This document shows positions 1 through 7,900 of a stretch of 9,787 nucleotides of DNA, one piece after another. The position numbers were made by a program, and so were the translations under genes. Source of the stretch: CAYGTK01 sp964352775 (GTDB lineage Bacteria; Bacteroidota; Bacteroidia; Chitinophagales; CAIOSU01); the NCBI GenBank assembly GCA_964352775.1, contig CAYGTK010000161.1, forward strand, positions 1 to 9,787. The letters run 5' to 3'. Position 1 is the first letter of the stretch. Each line of letters starts with the position of its first letter. The notes under the pieces were generated by a model. It was not told the DNA's origin, searched no databases, and saw only the letters and a list, made by a program, of their open reading frames with translations.

Positions 1-706
1 CTTTTGATCTGCGAATAGCGCCTGTCATAATAACGTCACCATTTTCATTTACAGAAATTCTACTTAAACGCACTCCATCATCCAAATCTTTCAATAAATA
101 GGTATGTTTCGATTTTACCTCCATATTGTTGTGATATAGCGTAATCGAAAAAGACTCTTGATTTGGAGATAAATTCTCTGGTGCTACAATTATGGCTTTG
201 GTATCTTTAAAGCTGGATTTTAAGCGTCCGAAGTGATTACCCCTGAACGGTAGAAATGCGTCGTATTCTCCTAGTGTTCTTACAAAATCCCACTTATAGG
301 GCACGGAATTTAACTTCTGAAAGTTAGGATTCGCCATACTATCTTTAAGTTCAGCAAGGTAATATTCGTTAACCGCCTTTTTCTTGTTGTTATACCTCAA
401 CTTAAGGTATTGTACCCCATTCATTTCGAAAATATAAGCGAACTCAAGCTTAAGGTTCCCCATTTTGAAGCTCAAAGGGGTGGTTTTGATCAATTGATGA
501 GAATAATTGTAGGTCTGCAAAACTGGAGACTGGCGAGAGTCTTGAACTACTTGATAATAGTCTTCTTCAGATTCGTGTAAGTAAAAATTACCATTTAAGT
601 CTCCGTCTAAAATTTTGTATTCAGGGCCCCATTCTACCCCGTTTTGACCAATAGTTATAGTTGAAGATATGATAAGGGTCAATATGGTATTTAGAATGAT
701 TCTCAT
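1..706 (-). CDS. Secreted protein of unknown function (partial, C-terminus beyond left edge)
   Basis: An open frame runs from an ATG at 704-706 leftwards through the window edge without a stop, giving 235 complete codons of the N-terminal part. The protein begins MRIILNTILTLIISSTITIG followed by QNG, a short basic start, a hydrophobic stretch and a small residue before Gln. This is a typical Sec signal peptide, so export to the periplasm or beyond is likely. The mature part is polar, rich in Tyr, Lys, Asn and Asp, with alternating hydrophobic strands. Near the edge, phrases such as VRLSRISVNENGDVIMTG resemble one blade of a beta-propeller. I do not recognise the family, and no catalytic motif is visible. 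It lies 57 bases downstream of the Crp/Fnr gene on the same strand, so it may be read through from that operon or have its own promoter in the gap. The frame and signal peptide are solid; the function is unknown. Confidence 0.8.
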   Translation of the reverse strand, partial: MRIILNTILTLIISSTITIGQNGVEWGPEYKILDGDLNGNFYLHESEEDYYQVVQDSRQSPVLQTYNYSHQLIKTTPLSFKMGNLKLEFAYIFEMNGVQYLKLRYNNKKKAVNEYYLAELKDSMANPNFQKLNSVPYKWDFVRTLGEYDAFLPFRGNHFGRLKSSFKDTKAIIVAPENLSPNQESFSITLYHNNMEVKSKHTYLLKDLDDGVRLSRISVNENGDVIMTGAIRRSK

Positions 707-720
707 TTGCGTTTTTTTTA

Positions 721-752
721 CGAAATTAGTATTTGAGGCCCTGATAAAGAAA
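721..752 (-). promoter_or_regulatory. Weak candidate Bacteroidota-type promoter for the partial secreted gene
   Basis: Read on the minus strand, the gap between the Crp/Fnr stop and the secreted gene's start holds TTTC (752-749), 20 bases, then TAATTTCG (728-721). Bacteroidota housekeeping promoters resemble TTTG, about 19-21 bases, then TAnnTTTG, so each box has one mismatch. Transcription would begin only about 8 bases before the ATG. In such AT-rich sequence a chance match is quite possible. Confidence 0.2.
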
Positions 753-763
753 TAGGCTTAGGT

Positions 764-1357
764 TTACCCCTTTTGCATCACTTTTCTGCGCAGCCTACTG
801 AAGGTTTCAGGGGTCATAGCCAAGTAGCTGGCCAAGTACTTCTGTGGCACCATTTGAAACAATTGTGGGGCATTACCCAATAATCGAAGGAAACGTTCTT
901 CAGCGGTGAAATTCAGTACTGCCATTTGCCTCCTTCCAAATCCAATAACAATGTGTTCCATAAATTTCCTGCCCCAGCGCTCCATACTTTTATGGCGATT
1001 GAATAATAGCATTAGGTCATCATAATGTATGCGGAGCATATCGCAATCGGTAATGGTTTGCATGTGCCATTCCGTAGGTGTTTGGGTAAGGAAGGAATCG
1101 TAAGCTCCGCTATAATCTCCATCATAAGTAAAGCCAGCTATCATTTCTTGACCGTCTTGTTCAAAATAGCCTCGGGCAACACCTTTTGCCACAAAGTAGA
1201 ACCACTTTTCTACTTGGCCTATCTTGGTCATAAATTCGCCCTTCTTATAATGCTTGTATTCCCAATAGGATAGAATGTCTTCCCATTCTTCGTCCGTCAG
1301 GGTGGTGTATTGCTCCATCGAGCGTCGTAAAGCAGGTAGGTGGTCTTGTGATGACAA
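764..1357 (-). CDS. Crp/Fnr-family transcriptional regulator (no canonical cAMP site)
   Basis: This is a 197-residue cytoplasmic transcription regulator. Residues about 17-115 fit a cyclic-nucleotide-binding-type beta roll (YKKGEFMTKIGQ, then WFYFVAKGVARGYF). Residues about 116-150 form the dimerisation helix. The C-terminal helix-turn-helix lies at about 170-192 (VPQKYLASYLAMTPETFSRL), the usual pattern in Bacteroidota Crp/Fnr proteins. The phosphate-binding-cassette Arg-Ala-Thr signature needed for cAMP is not seen; the equivalent region reads YDGDYSGAYDSFLTQTPTEW. There is also no N-terminal Cys cluster for an Fe-S centre, so the effector is unknown. The start used is a TTG at 1355-1357, three bases after the VOC gene stop. 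An in-frame ATG at 1316-1318 would give 184 residues and cut into the expected N-terminal helix. It is the last of three closely spaced genes and may control them; that is inference. Confidence 0.88.
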   Translation of the reverse strand: MSSQDHLPALRRSMEQYTTLTDEEWEDILSYWEYKHYKKGEFMTKIGQVEKWFYFVAKGVARGYFEQDGQEMIAGFTYDGDYSGAYDSFLTQTPTEWHMQTITDCDMLRIHYDDLMLLFNRHKSMERWGRKFMEHIVIGFGRRQMAVLNFTAEERFLRLLGNAPQLFQMVPQKYLASYLAMTPETFSRLRRKVMQKG

Positions 1358-1360
1358 TGC

Positions 1361-1765
1361 TTACTTATTACTGCTGGTGTCTTCCCAAAGTTCGATGTGA
1401 TTTCCCTCCAAGTCGGTCACCGAACTGAACAGACCAAAGTCATCAACTATTACATCCTTTACGTCAGTTCCTCGTTCTTTCAGCGCTGCAACCAATGCTT
1501 TAATATCATTCACCCTAAGATTAAGTGAGAAATTTCGCTCGGCGTGTTTTAGTTCTTCTTTGCTTTTCATCACACTCCAAACTTGGTAGTGTTTGTTGCC
1601 TGTGTCGTCATTATCCTTATAATGGTATACAATACCGAATGGTCCTTCCTTACCCCAAGCTTCGTGAGTCATGCCTAGGTAGTCTTTATACCAATCGGCT
1701 AGTACTTTGGGATTGTTTGCATAGATGAATACACCGCCTAGGTGAACTACTTTTTTATCGGTCAT
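1361..1765 (-). CDS. VOC-superfamily (glyoxalase/bleomycin-resistance fold) protein
   Basis: A 134-residue cytoplasmic protein with the two beta-alpha-beta-beta-beta halves of the vicinal-oxygen-chelate fold. The first half is HLGGVFIYANNPKVLADWY (8-26) followed by YLGM; this is the GG-F...D/NP..LADWY..LG pattern common in Bacteroidota VOC proteins. The second half is NLRVNDIKALVAALKERG (82-99), closing with VTDLEGNHIELWE (116-128). Glu125 sits where VOC enzymes carry their last metal ligand. The first-strand ligand is uncertain, because Gly10/Gly11 occupy the position of the usual His, although His8 is nearby. The substrate cannot be read from sequence: lactoylglutathione lyase, dioxygenase and antibiotic-binding members all share this fold. 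It begins 10 bases after the small secreted gene and ends 3 bases before the Crp/Fnr start, so co-transcription and translational coupling are likely. Confidence 0.88.
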   Translation of the reverse strand: MTDKKVVHLGGVFIYANNPKVLADWYKDYLGMTHEAWGKEGPFGIVYHYKDNDDTGNKHYQVWSVMKSKEELKHAERNFSLNLRVNDIKALVAALKERGTDVKDVIVDDFGLFSSVTDLEGNHIELWEDTSSNK

Positions 1766-1775
1766 AATGGTGTTG

Positions 1776-2081
1776 TTAAAGCTGTGGTAAGTCGTGAATG
1801 TGGCATTTCGATTTCTTCAAAGTCTGTTCCTCACCTAAAGTGGGGGTGTAGGTATATACTACCCTATGCAAGCCATCGTAATTGTATAGATAGATAGTGG
1901 AGCTATCAGGCGATAGCTCATATCTTAATTCAGGAAGGGTGTCGCTATCATAACCTACATGCTGAAGCGACCGTGCAGTGTCTTCCAGAAATATCTGGTG
2001 ATACCATTGCTCTTGTTCATCGCCTTGGGCAAAAAGTAATTGAGCAGAGCTAAGAAGGAAAGCCAGTAGCAAGTATCGCAT
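1776..2081 (-). CDS. Small secreted protein of unknown function
   Basis: A 101-residue protein with a clear N-terminal signal peptide (MRYLLLAFLLSSAQLLFA, then QGDEQEQ), so export through Sec is expected. There is no lipobox Cys at the cleavage site, so it is probably soluble rather than a lipoprotein. The mature part of about 82 residues has a helical acidic start (EQEQWYHQIFLEDTARSL). It continues with strand-like stretches (ELRYELSPDSSTIYLYNYDG, then HRVVYTYTP), suggesting a small beta sheet. One Cys (Cys93) is present. I do not recognise the family. It is the first gene of the leftward run, 10 bases before the VOC gene, and is divergent from the ArsC/Spx-like gene. The signal peptide and the tight operon spacing argue for a real gene. 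Confidence 0.75.
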   Translation of the reverse strand: MRYLLLAFLLSSAQLLFAQGDEQEQWYHQIFLEDTARSLQHVGYDSDTLPELRYELSPDSSTIYLYNYDGLHRVVYTYTPTLGEEQTLKKSKCHIHDLPQL

Positions 2082-2127
2082 AGGGCTATTTGTTTATCTT
2101 TATCACAAGTTACAAAAAGCAATTTCG
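2082..2127. promoter_or_regulatory. Divergent intergenic region with promoters for both flanking operons
   Basis: This 46-base AT-rich gap separates two divergent operons, so it must hold, or partly share, promoters for both. On the plus strand TATCTTTA (2095-2102) matches the Bacteroidota -7 box TAnnTTTG at seven of eight positions, but no good TTG box lies 19-21 bases upstream. On the minus strand a TTTTTG could be a -33 box, but I find no matching -7 box. No operator palindrome is evident. Confidence 0.4.
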
Positions 2128-2484
2128 ATGAGGAAAAAAGTATACTACTTAGGCACTTGTAAAACCTGCCAACGCATTATGGCCGAGGTAGGTGTAGATG
2201 ATAGCTTTGAGCAGCAAGATATTAAAACGGAAGCTTTAACCGCTAATCAAGTAGATGAAATGAAAGACCTTGCAGGTAGCTACGAAGGGCTTTTTAGCCG
2301 ACGGAGCATGAAGTATCGCCCACTGGGGTTGCATGAAATGGACTTGACAGAGAAAGACTACCGAAAGTATATTTTACAGGAGTATAGCTTTTTGAAACGG
2401 CCCGTATTTGTAGTGGGAGATAGCATTTTCGTAGGTAATGCTAAGGCTACCGTGGCTTCGCTAAAATTGGCTGTTGGTAAATGA
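2128..2484 (+). CDS. ArsC/Spx-family thioredoxin-fold protein
   Basis: A 118-residue cytoplasmic protein of the ArsC/Spx/YffB group. The N-terminal strand VYYLGT leads into a CKTC motif (Cys11, Cys14), the CxxC position of Spx rather than the lone catalytic Cys of plasmid ArsC. The middle part has the alpha-helical insert typical of the family (LTANQVDEMKDLAGS, then LFSRRSMKYR). FLKRPVFVVGD (89-98) carries Arg91 just before the cis-Pro, matching the ArsC/Spx R-P-[IV] signature. It ends with VGNAKATVASLKL. Members act as arsenate reductases or thiol-redox proteins, or in Firmicutes as RNA-polymerase-binding Spx. No arsenic transporter or ArsR is nearby, so an arsenate role is not supported. 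It is the first gene of the rightward operon; its stop overlaps the next start in ATGA. Confidence 0.87.
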   Translation: MRKKVYYLGTCKTCQRIMAEVGVDDSFEQQDIKTEALTANQVDEMKDLAGSYEGLFSRRSMKYRPLGLHEMDLTEKDYRKYILQEYSFLKRPVFVVGDSIFVGNAKATVASLKLAVGK

Positions 2485-3470
2485 AAGTGTTGAAGATATT
2501 ATTGCTTCTAGCTGTACTAGTTTTCGTTGGGTTTAAAGTGTATTACCACTTTAAGTACAGCTATAATGGGCCGGGGGATGCCATGCCCAAGTATGGCTCG
2601 TTCGATGAATATTACAAAGCGAAACTGGCTACATCAAAGCAATTAGGCGTAAGCGCTGGTAATGAAGAACGATTGGTAAGATATTCGCCTAGGAAAACTA
2701 AAGTGGCGTTGCTTTACATACATGGCTACTCGGCCAGTAGGGCAGAGGGAGAGTCGGTAATAGACGAGCTTGCCCATAAATATGAGGCCAACACCTATTA
2801 CCTAAGACTGCCTGGCCACGGACTATCTGGTGAAGTACATGCCAAAGCCACTTTTAAAGACTATGTAGATGAAGTAGAATTAGCCATGCAGATGATGCCG
2901 CAATTAGGTGAGAAAGTGGTACTTGTGGGCTGTAGTATGGGTGGCTTATTAACTACCTACCTTGCGGCCAAGTATCCTGACAAAGTTGATGGCTTGATAT
3001 TAGCCTCACCATTTTTTGATTACGCTAGTAGTATGGGCTTCGCAATGAAATTACCTGGCATAGTGAGTCTGTTAGAACAGATAGATGGACCGAAAAGAAG
3101 TATGGTAGTAGGCGAGGAGTTTAAGTCGAGAGTAAAGCAGGGATACAATAATCATTGGACGCAAGGCCAGTATAATGAAGCCTTGGGTAATTTGGAAGAT
3201 ATGCGTGCATTTGCAGCGAGGTCGAAGTATTATAAGAACGTGAAATGCCCTGTGCTCATGCTCTATTATTACAAGGATGAAGAGCATCAGGATAAGGCAG
3301 CGAGTGTAGCAGAGATGCTCAATGTATTTGAGAAATTGGGAAGTGAACAGAAGCAAGAAATAGCTATAGAAGATGCTAACCATGTACTGCTTAGCCATTA
3401 CGTGAGAACCGATAAGGAAACTATTATCAAGGCATTGAACGGCTTTGTGGAACAAAAAATATTGAACTAG
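2481..3470 (+). CDS. Membrane-anchored alpha/beta hydrolase (esterase/lipase-like)
   Basis: A 329-residue serine hydrolase. Residues about 4-20 form a hydrophobic N-terminal segment flanked by Lys, with no clear signal-peptidase site, so an uncleaved membrane anchor is likely. The fold then shows LLYIHGYSASRAEGES (77-92) with the oxyanion HG, and YLRLPGHGLSG. The nucleophile elbow is GCSMGG (Ser152). An acidic residue, probably Asp266 (YYYKDEEHQD), follows the late strand VLMLYYY, and the catalytic His301 lies in DANHVLLSH. This layout resembles monoacylglycerol-lipase or carboxylesterase-type enzymes, but the substrate cannot be inferred. The ATG overlaps the preceding stop by four bases, so translation is probably coupled. 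The next gene follows with no spacer. The alpha/beta hydrolase call is very secure; the specificity is open. Confidence 0.92.
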   Translation: MKVLKILLLLAVLVFVGFKVYYHFKYSYNGPGDAMPKYGSFDEYYKAKLATSKQLGVSAGNEERLVRYSPRKTKVALLYIHGYSASRAEGESVIDELAHKYEANTYYLRLPGHGLSGEVHAKATFKDYVDEVELAMQMMPQLGEKVVLVGCSMGGLLTTYLAAKYPDKVDGLILASPFFDYASSMGFAMKLPGIVSLLEQIDGPKRSMVVGEEFKSRVKQGYNNHWTQGQYNEALGNLEDMRAFAARSKYYKNVKCPVLMLYYYKDEEHQDKAASVAEMLNVFEKLGSEQKQEIAIEDANHVLLSHYVRTDKETIIKALNGFVEQKILN

Positions 3471-4949
3471 TTGTCTTTCATTAAAGATATGGACAAGCAG
3501 CAATGGCTGCTTTGGGGATGTTATTTGCTCCTGTGTTATTTCCCGATCTTCTATCATTTAGATACCCCGGGTTTGTTCCAATGGGATGAATCTTTATATG
3601 CCCTTAGGGCACTTAGCATTGCAGAAAATGGAGAATACCTCTTCAACTTTAAGCAACTACTTCCGGAATTTGATCACAGAAATACTAAGCCGCCATTTAT
3701 TACGCTGTTTCAGGCATTAAGCCTTAAAATGTTGGGCTACAATGAGCTGGCCTTACGATTACCTATCGCATTGCTGGTATTAAGCTTATGCTTTTACCTG
3801 CCTTATTGGACCAAGCGTACGTTTAATAGCTTCGGTATAGGTATGCTGTCAATGCTAGTACTGCTAACCAGCATAGGTTTTGTACGCACACACGTAGCTC
3901 GTACTGGTGATCACGATGCCGCCATTAGTATATTCCTGTTTCTATCAATGCTATTGTTCTATCGAATGGTGCATGCTGCTACTAATAAAGAAACAGCTAG
4001 GGCTACCTACCTTTTCGCAATAGTAATTTTAATGGGAACATTAACTAAAAGCATCGTCGCATTTATGTTTCTACCTGTGCTAGCTGTATATGCAATTGCA
4101 CAGGGTAAGCTCGTTTATTTGCTTCGCTTAAGAAGTACTTATATTTCTATCGGGATAGTTCTAGCAGGGATAGTAGCCTACTATGGTTGGCTAGAAGCTA
4201 TGAAACCCGGGTACTTGATGTGGATATGGGAGTATGACCTTGGTGGACGCTATACAAACACTATTGAGCAACACAGTCATCCATTCAAATTTTACTTCGA
4301 TCTGCTTTTTCGCGAGCGATTTCATTACTGGTTATGGTTTCTACCTATAAGCTTGTTAATACCATGGATACGCAAAAGTGAATGGCGAAACCTATCGTTG
4401 CTTTCCTTTTTTTGTGCTTTATTCTATCTTCTTGTTGTATCTGCATCTGAAACCAAATTGCATTGGTATGATGCACCTGCTTACATACCACTAGCGCTTG
4501 TAGTGGGTATAGGGGTGTACGAGTTATGGAGGGGCTTTTCTGAATTGTCAACTTCCATTTTACCTGCTAATAAGTCAGCTATACTCACGGTTGTGTTTGT
4601 CTTTACCTTTTTTGGTGCTCCGTATCATAGTATACTACAAGCAGTTAATTGGAACCTACCTAATAACAGTAATGAACGCTATGGTTTTGTATTACGGAGG
4701 GTATTAAAAGACTATCCTGCCGCGTCTTACAAAGTTTTGCATTCTAGTTTCAGTATACCGTTGGGTTTTTACAGTAATGCTTGGACAGATGAAAAGAAAG
4801 AAGTACTTCATATCCAAGTGCCCGAGGGGCTTAAAACGGGCGATGTGGTTTTAACAGGTCAAGCTCACCAAAAAGCTTATTTAACAGACAGTATTGCTGC
4901 AACCGCCATCTACGAAGCCTATCGTATAAAGGTGTTTAGAATAGATTGA
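3471..4949 (+). CDS. GT39/ArnT-like polytopic glycosyltransferase
   Basis: A 492-residue integral membrane protein with roughly ten hydrophobic segments and a polar C-terminal tail of about 90 residues. It looks like the PMT/ArnT superfamily, which transfers sugars from a polyprenyl-phosphate donor on the periplasmic side. The first loop has WDESLYALRA (38-47) with the catalytic-type Asp39-Glu40, then NTKPPF (71-76). The second loop has RTGDHDAA (144-151) with Asp147 and Asp149. GTLTKS (189-194) and the late motif SETKLHWYDAPAYIPLA (326-342) are also family-like. The acceptor could be protein, lipid A or a polysaccharide. As drawn it starts with TTG on the base after the hydrolase stop. An ATG at 3489 (residue 7) gives an equally good start just before the first membrane segment. 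It is the last gene of the operon and converges directly on the collagen-like gene. Confidence 0.88.
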   Translation: MSFIKDMDKQQWLLWGCYLLLCYFPIFYHLDTPGLFQWDESLYALRALSIAENGEYLFNFKQLLPEFDHRNTKPPFITLFQALSLKMLGYNELALRLPIALLVLSLCFYLPYWTKRTFNSFGIGMLSMLVLLTSIGFVRTHVARTGDHDAAISIFLFLSMLLFYRMVHAATNKETARATYLFAIVILMGTLTKSIVAFMFLPVLAVYAIAQGKLVYLLRLRSTYISIGIVLAGIVAYYGWLEAMKPGYLMWIWEYDLGGRYTNTIEQHSHPFKFYFDLLFRERFHYWLWFLPISLLIPWIRKSEWRNLSLLSFFCALFYLLVVSASETKLHWYDAPAYIPLALVVGIGVYELWRGFSELSTSILPANKSAILTVVFVFTFFGAPYHSILQAVNWNLPNNSNERYGFVLRRVLKDYPAASYKVLHSSFSIPLGFYSNAWTDEKKEVLHIQVPEGLKTGDVVLTGQAHQKAYLTDSIAATAIYEAYRIKVFRID

Positions 4950-4952
4950 TCA
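4947..4952. other. Back-to-back convergent stop codons (TGATCA)
   Basis: The TGA of the glycosyltransferase (plus strand, 4947-4949) and the TGA of the collagen-like gene (minus strand, 4952-4950) abut with no base between them, forming the palindrome TGATCA. There is no room for an intergenic terminator. I see no strong GC hairpin with a T run on either side, so the two transcripts probably overlap at their 3' ends. Confidence 0.9.
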
Positions 4953-7900
4953 GTCTTTCTTACTACTATCATCAGTAGCATTCATCATTTTCTTGTTAGC
5001 AGGCTTTCCATATAATTCAGGATGTAGGTAATATCCTTTTTCAGCTTCTTCCTTGTCTAGTTCTGGTACAACTCTGTTGGCATTAGCCCATGGGTCTTTT
5101 CGTACACCTGTTACCTGCCAACTTACTTCCACATTGGGTTCATTGGTTTGGATGACAAATGTATTACCGCTTATCTTTTCCTTAATTATTGCTTGGGCAA
5201 ATGTGCCAATAACAGTCAGTTGGTATCTGAAATCCTTGTTCAGTACATCGAAGTAGTCAGGTAAGGTTACTGTGGCATATCCCTTTTTATCCGTTTTAAT
5301 ATTACCATTGTACACGTTCATCATGTCAGGACTTTCTACAAAGCTGTGCTGCAAATATTTGTTATCAGGATCTTGCGGGTGGTCTATTTTGAAAGTTCCA
5401 CCTCCTTTTGAAAGTGTGCCGGCTACATTTAAATTGCCCCCAAATCCTGTTGCTCCGCTATTTCTATCCATACTGAAATGTGGGCCATACAGAGTGTTAC
5501 CCGACTTACCAAATATCTCAAGGTCATTCCCACTACCATCATACATTATCTTCATGCCAAATTCGCCTTCATTATCCTCTCCGAAGAATATTTGTGAACT
5601 ATCACCAGAACCAGTTTCACTAGGAGCGATAAGCATAGTAGCCATGGTGGGGTCACCCACTATATGTACATTTTCTAGCGGACTTCCAGTACTAAGCCCC
5701 AGGTCGCCATTAGTTTGGAAGGTTAAAAGAGTAGCAGAACCTACTCCAACAGCAGAACTGCTGTTATAACCTATTTTAAGTTTATCTCCATCTGAGTTGT
5801 CTATACCTATCGCATAGTGGGTACTACCTGTTAAACCCATATTCAACCAAGCATCACCACCGCCTTCTTGCTCCAAATACATATGGCTGGTAGATCCATT
5901 ACTGTTGTTGTAGTATAAATGCATTGGGCGAATAGGAGCAGAGGTTTGAAAACCATAGTATCCATTTTTTAATATGGTTACGCTGTTACTCCTAGCTGCA
6001 TTGCTTGAACCATCTCCTATCTGAAAAATGGGGTCGGTACTTACCCAGTTGCTAGTGTCGCCATTGGTTTCATTGAACCTCCCGATAGCCATGCCAGCAT
6101 AGGGCCACGACTCTGTGAAATAACCGAATGTGGAAGAGTACCAACCACGAGCTTCAGTAACAAATCCTGTAGAAAAAGAATTATAACCATAAGCATCGCT
6201 TGGACCCAAGGCGATTGAGGCTTCGCCTCGCGCATCAGAGTTCCATCCTATTGCAACAGCATAATCCTCACGTGAGCTAGACGCTCCTAGACCCGTAGTT
6301 CCTCCACCTATGGAAACGCCATACCTGCCACCTGTGTAGCCGTACATGGCAATACCACCCTCTTCTTCAGCGGTACCTTCAACTGTGAACGAACCTCTTC
6401 CTTTTGAACTACCACCAAAAGTATAACTACCGTTTCCACCAGCTCTACCGAAAAAAGCTACTGAACCACTACCTAAGGCCCAGCCAAAACTGCCAAATGC
6501 AAAAGATCCAAATCCAGGAGCATAGGAATTTTGGCCAGCAGCAAAAGAGTAGAATCCAACAGAATCGTAAGCCCAAAAGCTAGGGTAATTATAACCCCCG
6601 AAAGCATTGGTTAAAAAACCAGACCTAAAAGCTCCCTTTTCGCCATAGTATATCATTTTAAAACCACTACCAGTATAATCATCTCCTATCAGAATGTTTC
6701 TGTCTTTCGGTAAATGCAGATGTGCCAATGGGGTATCTACACCAATACCTACAGATGTGCCATCGTCAAATATTTGAGAATCTCCAAGGCTATCAGCCGT
6801 TATGAATTTAGGTATGTAGTTGGCAGTACCATTTACCATAGCGTCAATACCAGCATCGCCAGTTGGCCCCGTAACACCTTGTAGACCCATTGGGCCAGTT
6901 GACCCTGTAGCACCATCCGTTCCATTGCTTCCTGGTGAACCTTGCGGGCCTGTTGGGCCAGTAGTTCCATTGTTTCCTGCTGTACCCTGTAGGCCAGTTG
7001 GCCCTTGTGGACCTGTAGCTCCATCAGCTCCAGTATTGCCATTTAAGCCCTGCGGCCCGGTAGTTCCTTGAGGGCCAGCTGTTCCTGCTAAACCTTGCGG
7101 CCCCGTAGGTCCTGTTGCTCCATTTGAGCCATTAGTACCCATCGAACCTTGAGGTCCAGTAGGTCCTTGAGTACCCGCTGTGCCTTGCGGGCCTTGGCTT
7201 CCTGTTGGTCCCGTAGGGCCAACGCTTCCACCTGATATAGGAAGGACAACTGCATTCCCTCCGCTTATGGTAAGAGTATTGCTTCCATTATTCCAGTTCA
7301 ATGTTTGATCATCTGTTGCTGGGTTACCTTGTGCACCTGTTGGTCCGGTAGCACCATCATTTCCCGCCAACCCTTGTGGTCCAGTAGGTCCAGTAGCACC
7401 ATTGGATCCATCTATTCCCTGTGAGCCAGTAGCCCCTGTTGCTCCAGGAAGGCCATTCGTTCCTGCGGCGCCGTTCGCTCCTGCTAAGCCTTGTGGTCCA
7501 GTAGGTCCGTTAGGACCAGTTGTTCCTGCTGGTCCTTGCAAACCTGTGGGGCCTGTAGGTCCAACACTACCACCAGAAATAGGTAGAATTACGGCATTAC
7601 CCCCACTAATGGTAAGTGTATTGTTAGTACCGTTCCAGCTTAAGCTTTGATCATCAGTAGCAGGGTCGCCTTGTGCACCTGCTGGCCCAGTGGCGCCTGG
7701 TACGCCAGCAGTTCCATTTGTTCCAGCTTGTCCTTGTGGGCCAGTAGGTCCTGTTGGGCCAGTAGTACCTCCTCCATTTGGCAATGTAACTGTGCCTCCA
7801 CCATTGCTAAGGCTAAGTTGTGCACCGCTTATTGAAAGCGATTGTATCTCATTGGTGGGGTCAGCATCAGCATCGTCATTGTTAACTACATCTTGTGCCA

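Noticed and set aside
707..763. Possible transcription terminator after the Crp/Fnr gene
   Set aside because: Only a short GGCC core and an A/T run are present. No stable stem followed by a T tract can be drawn on the minus strand.
3072..3557. 161-codon open frame on the minus strand
   Set aside because: It lies entirely antisense to the hydrolase catalytic region and the start of the glycosyltransferase, both of which carry strong family motifs. Its product has no recognisable domain.
5053..5769. Plus-strand open frames of 67 and 165 codons
   Set aside because: They are antisense to the conserved C-terminal part of the collagen-like gene, with no protein-like features.
6843..7769. Regular short DNA repeats suggesting a CRISPR array or tandem-repeat locus
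   Set aside because: The periodicity is nine bases and follows Gly-X-Y codons in an intact reading frame. There are no constant repeats with unique spacers.
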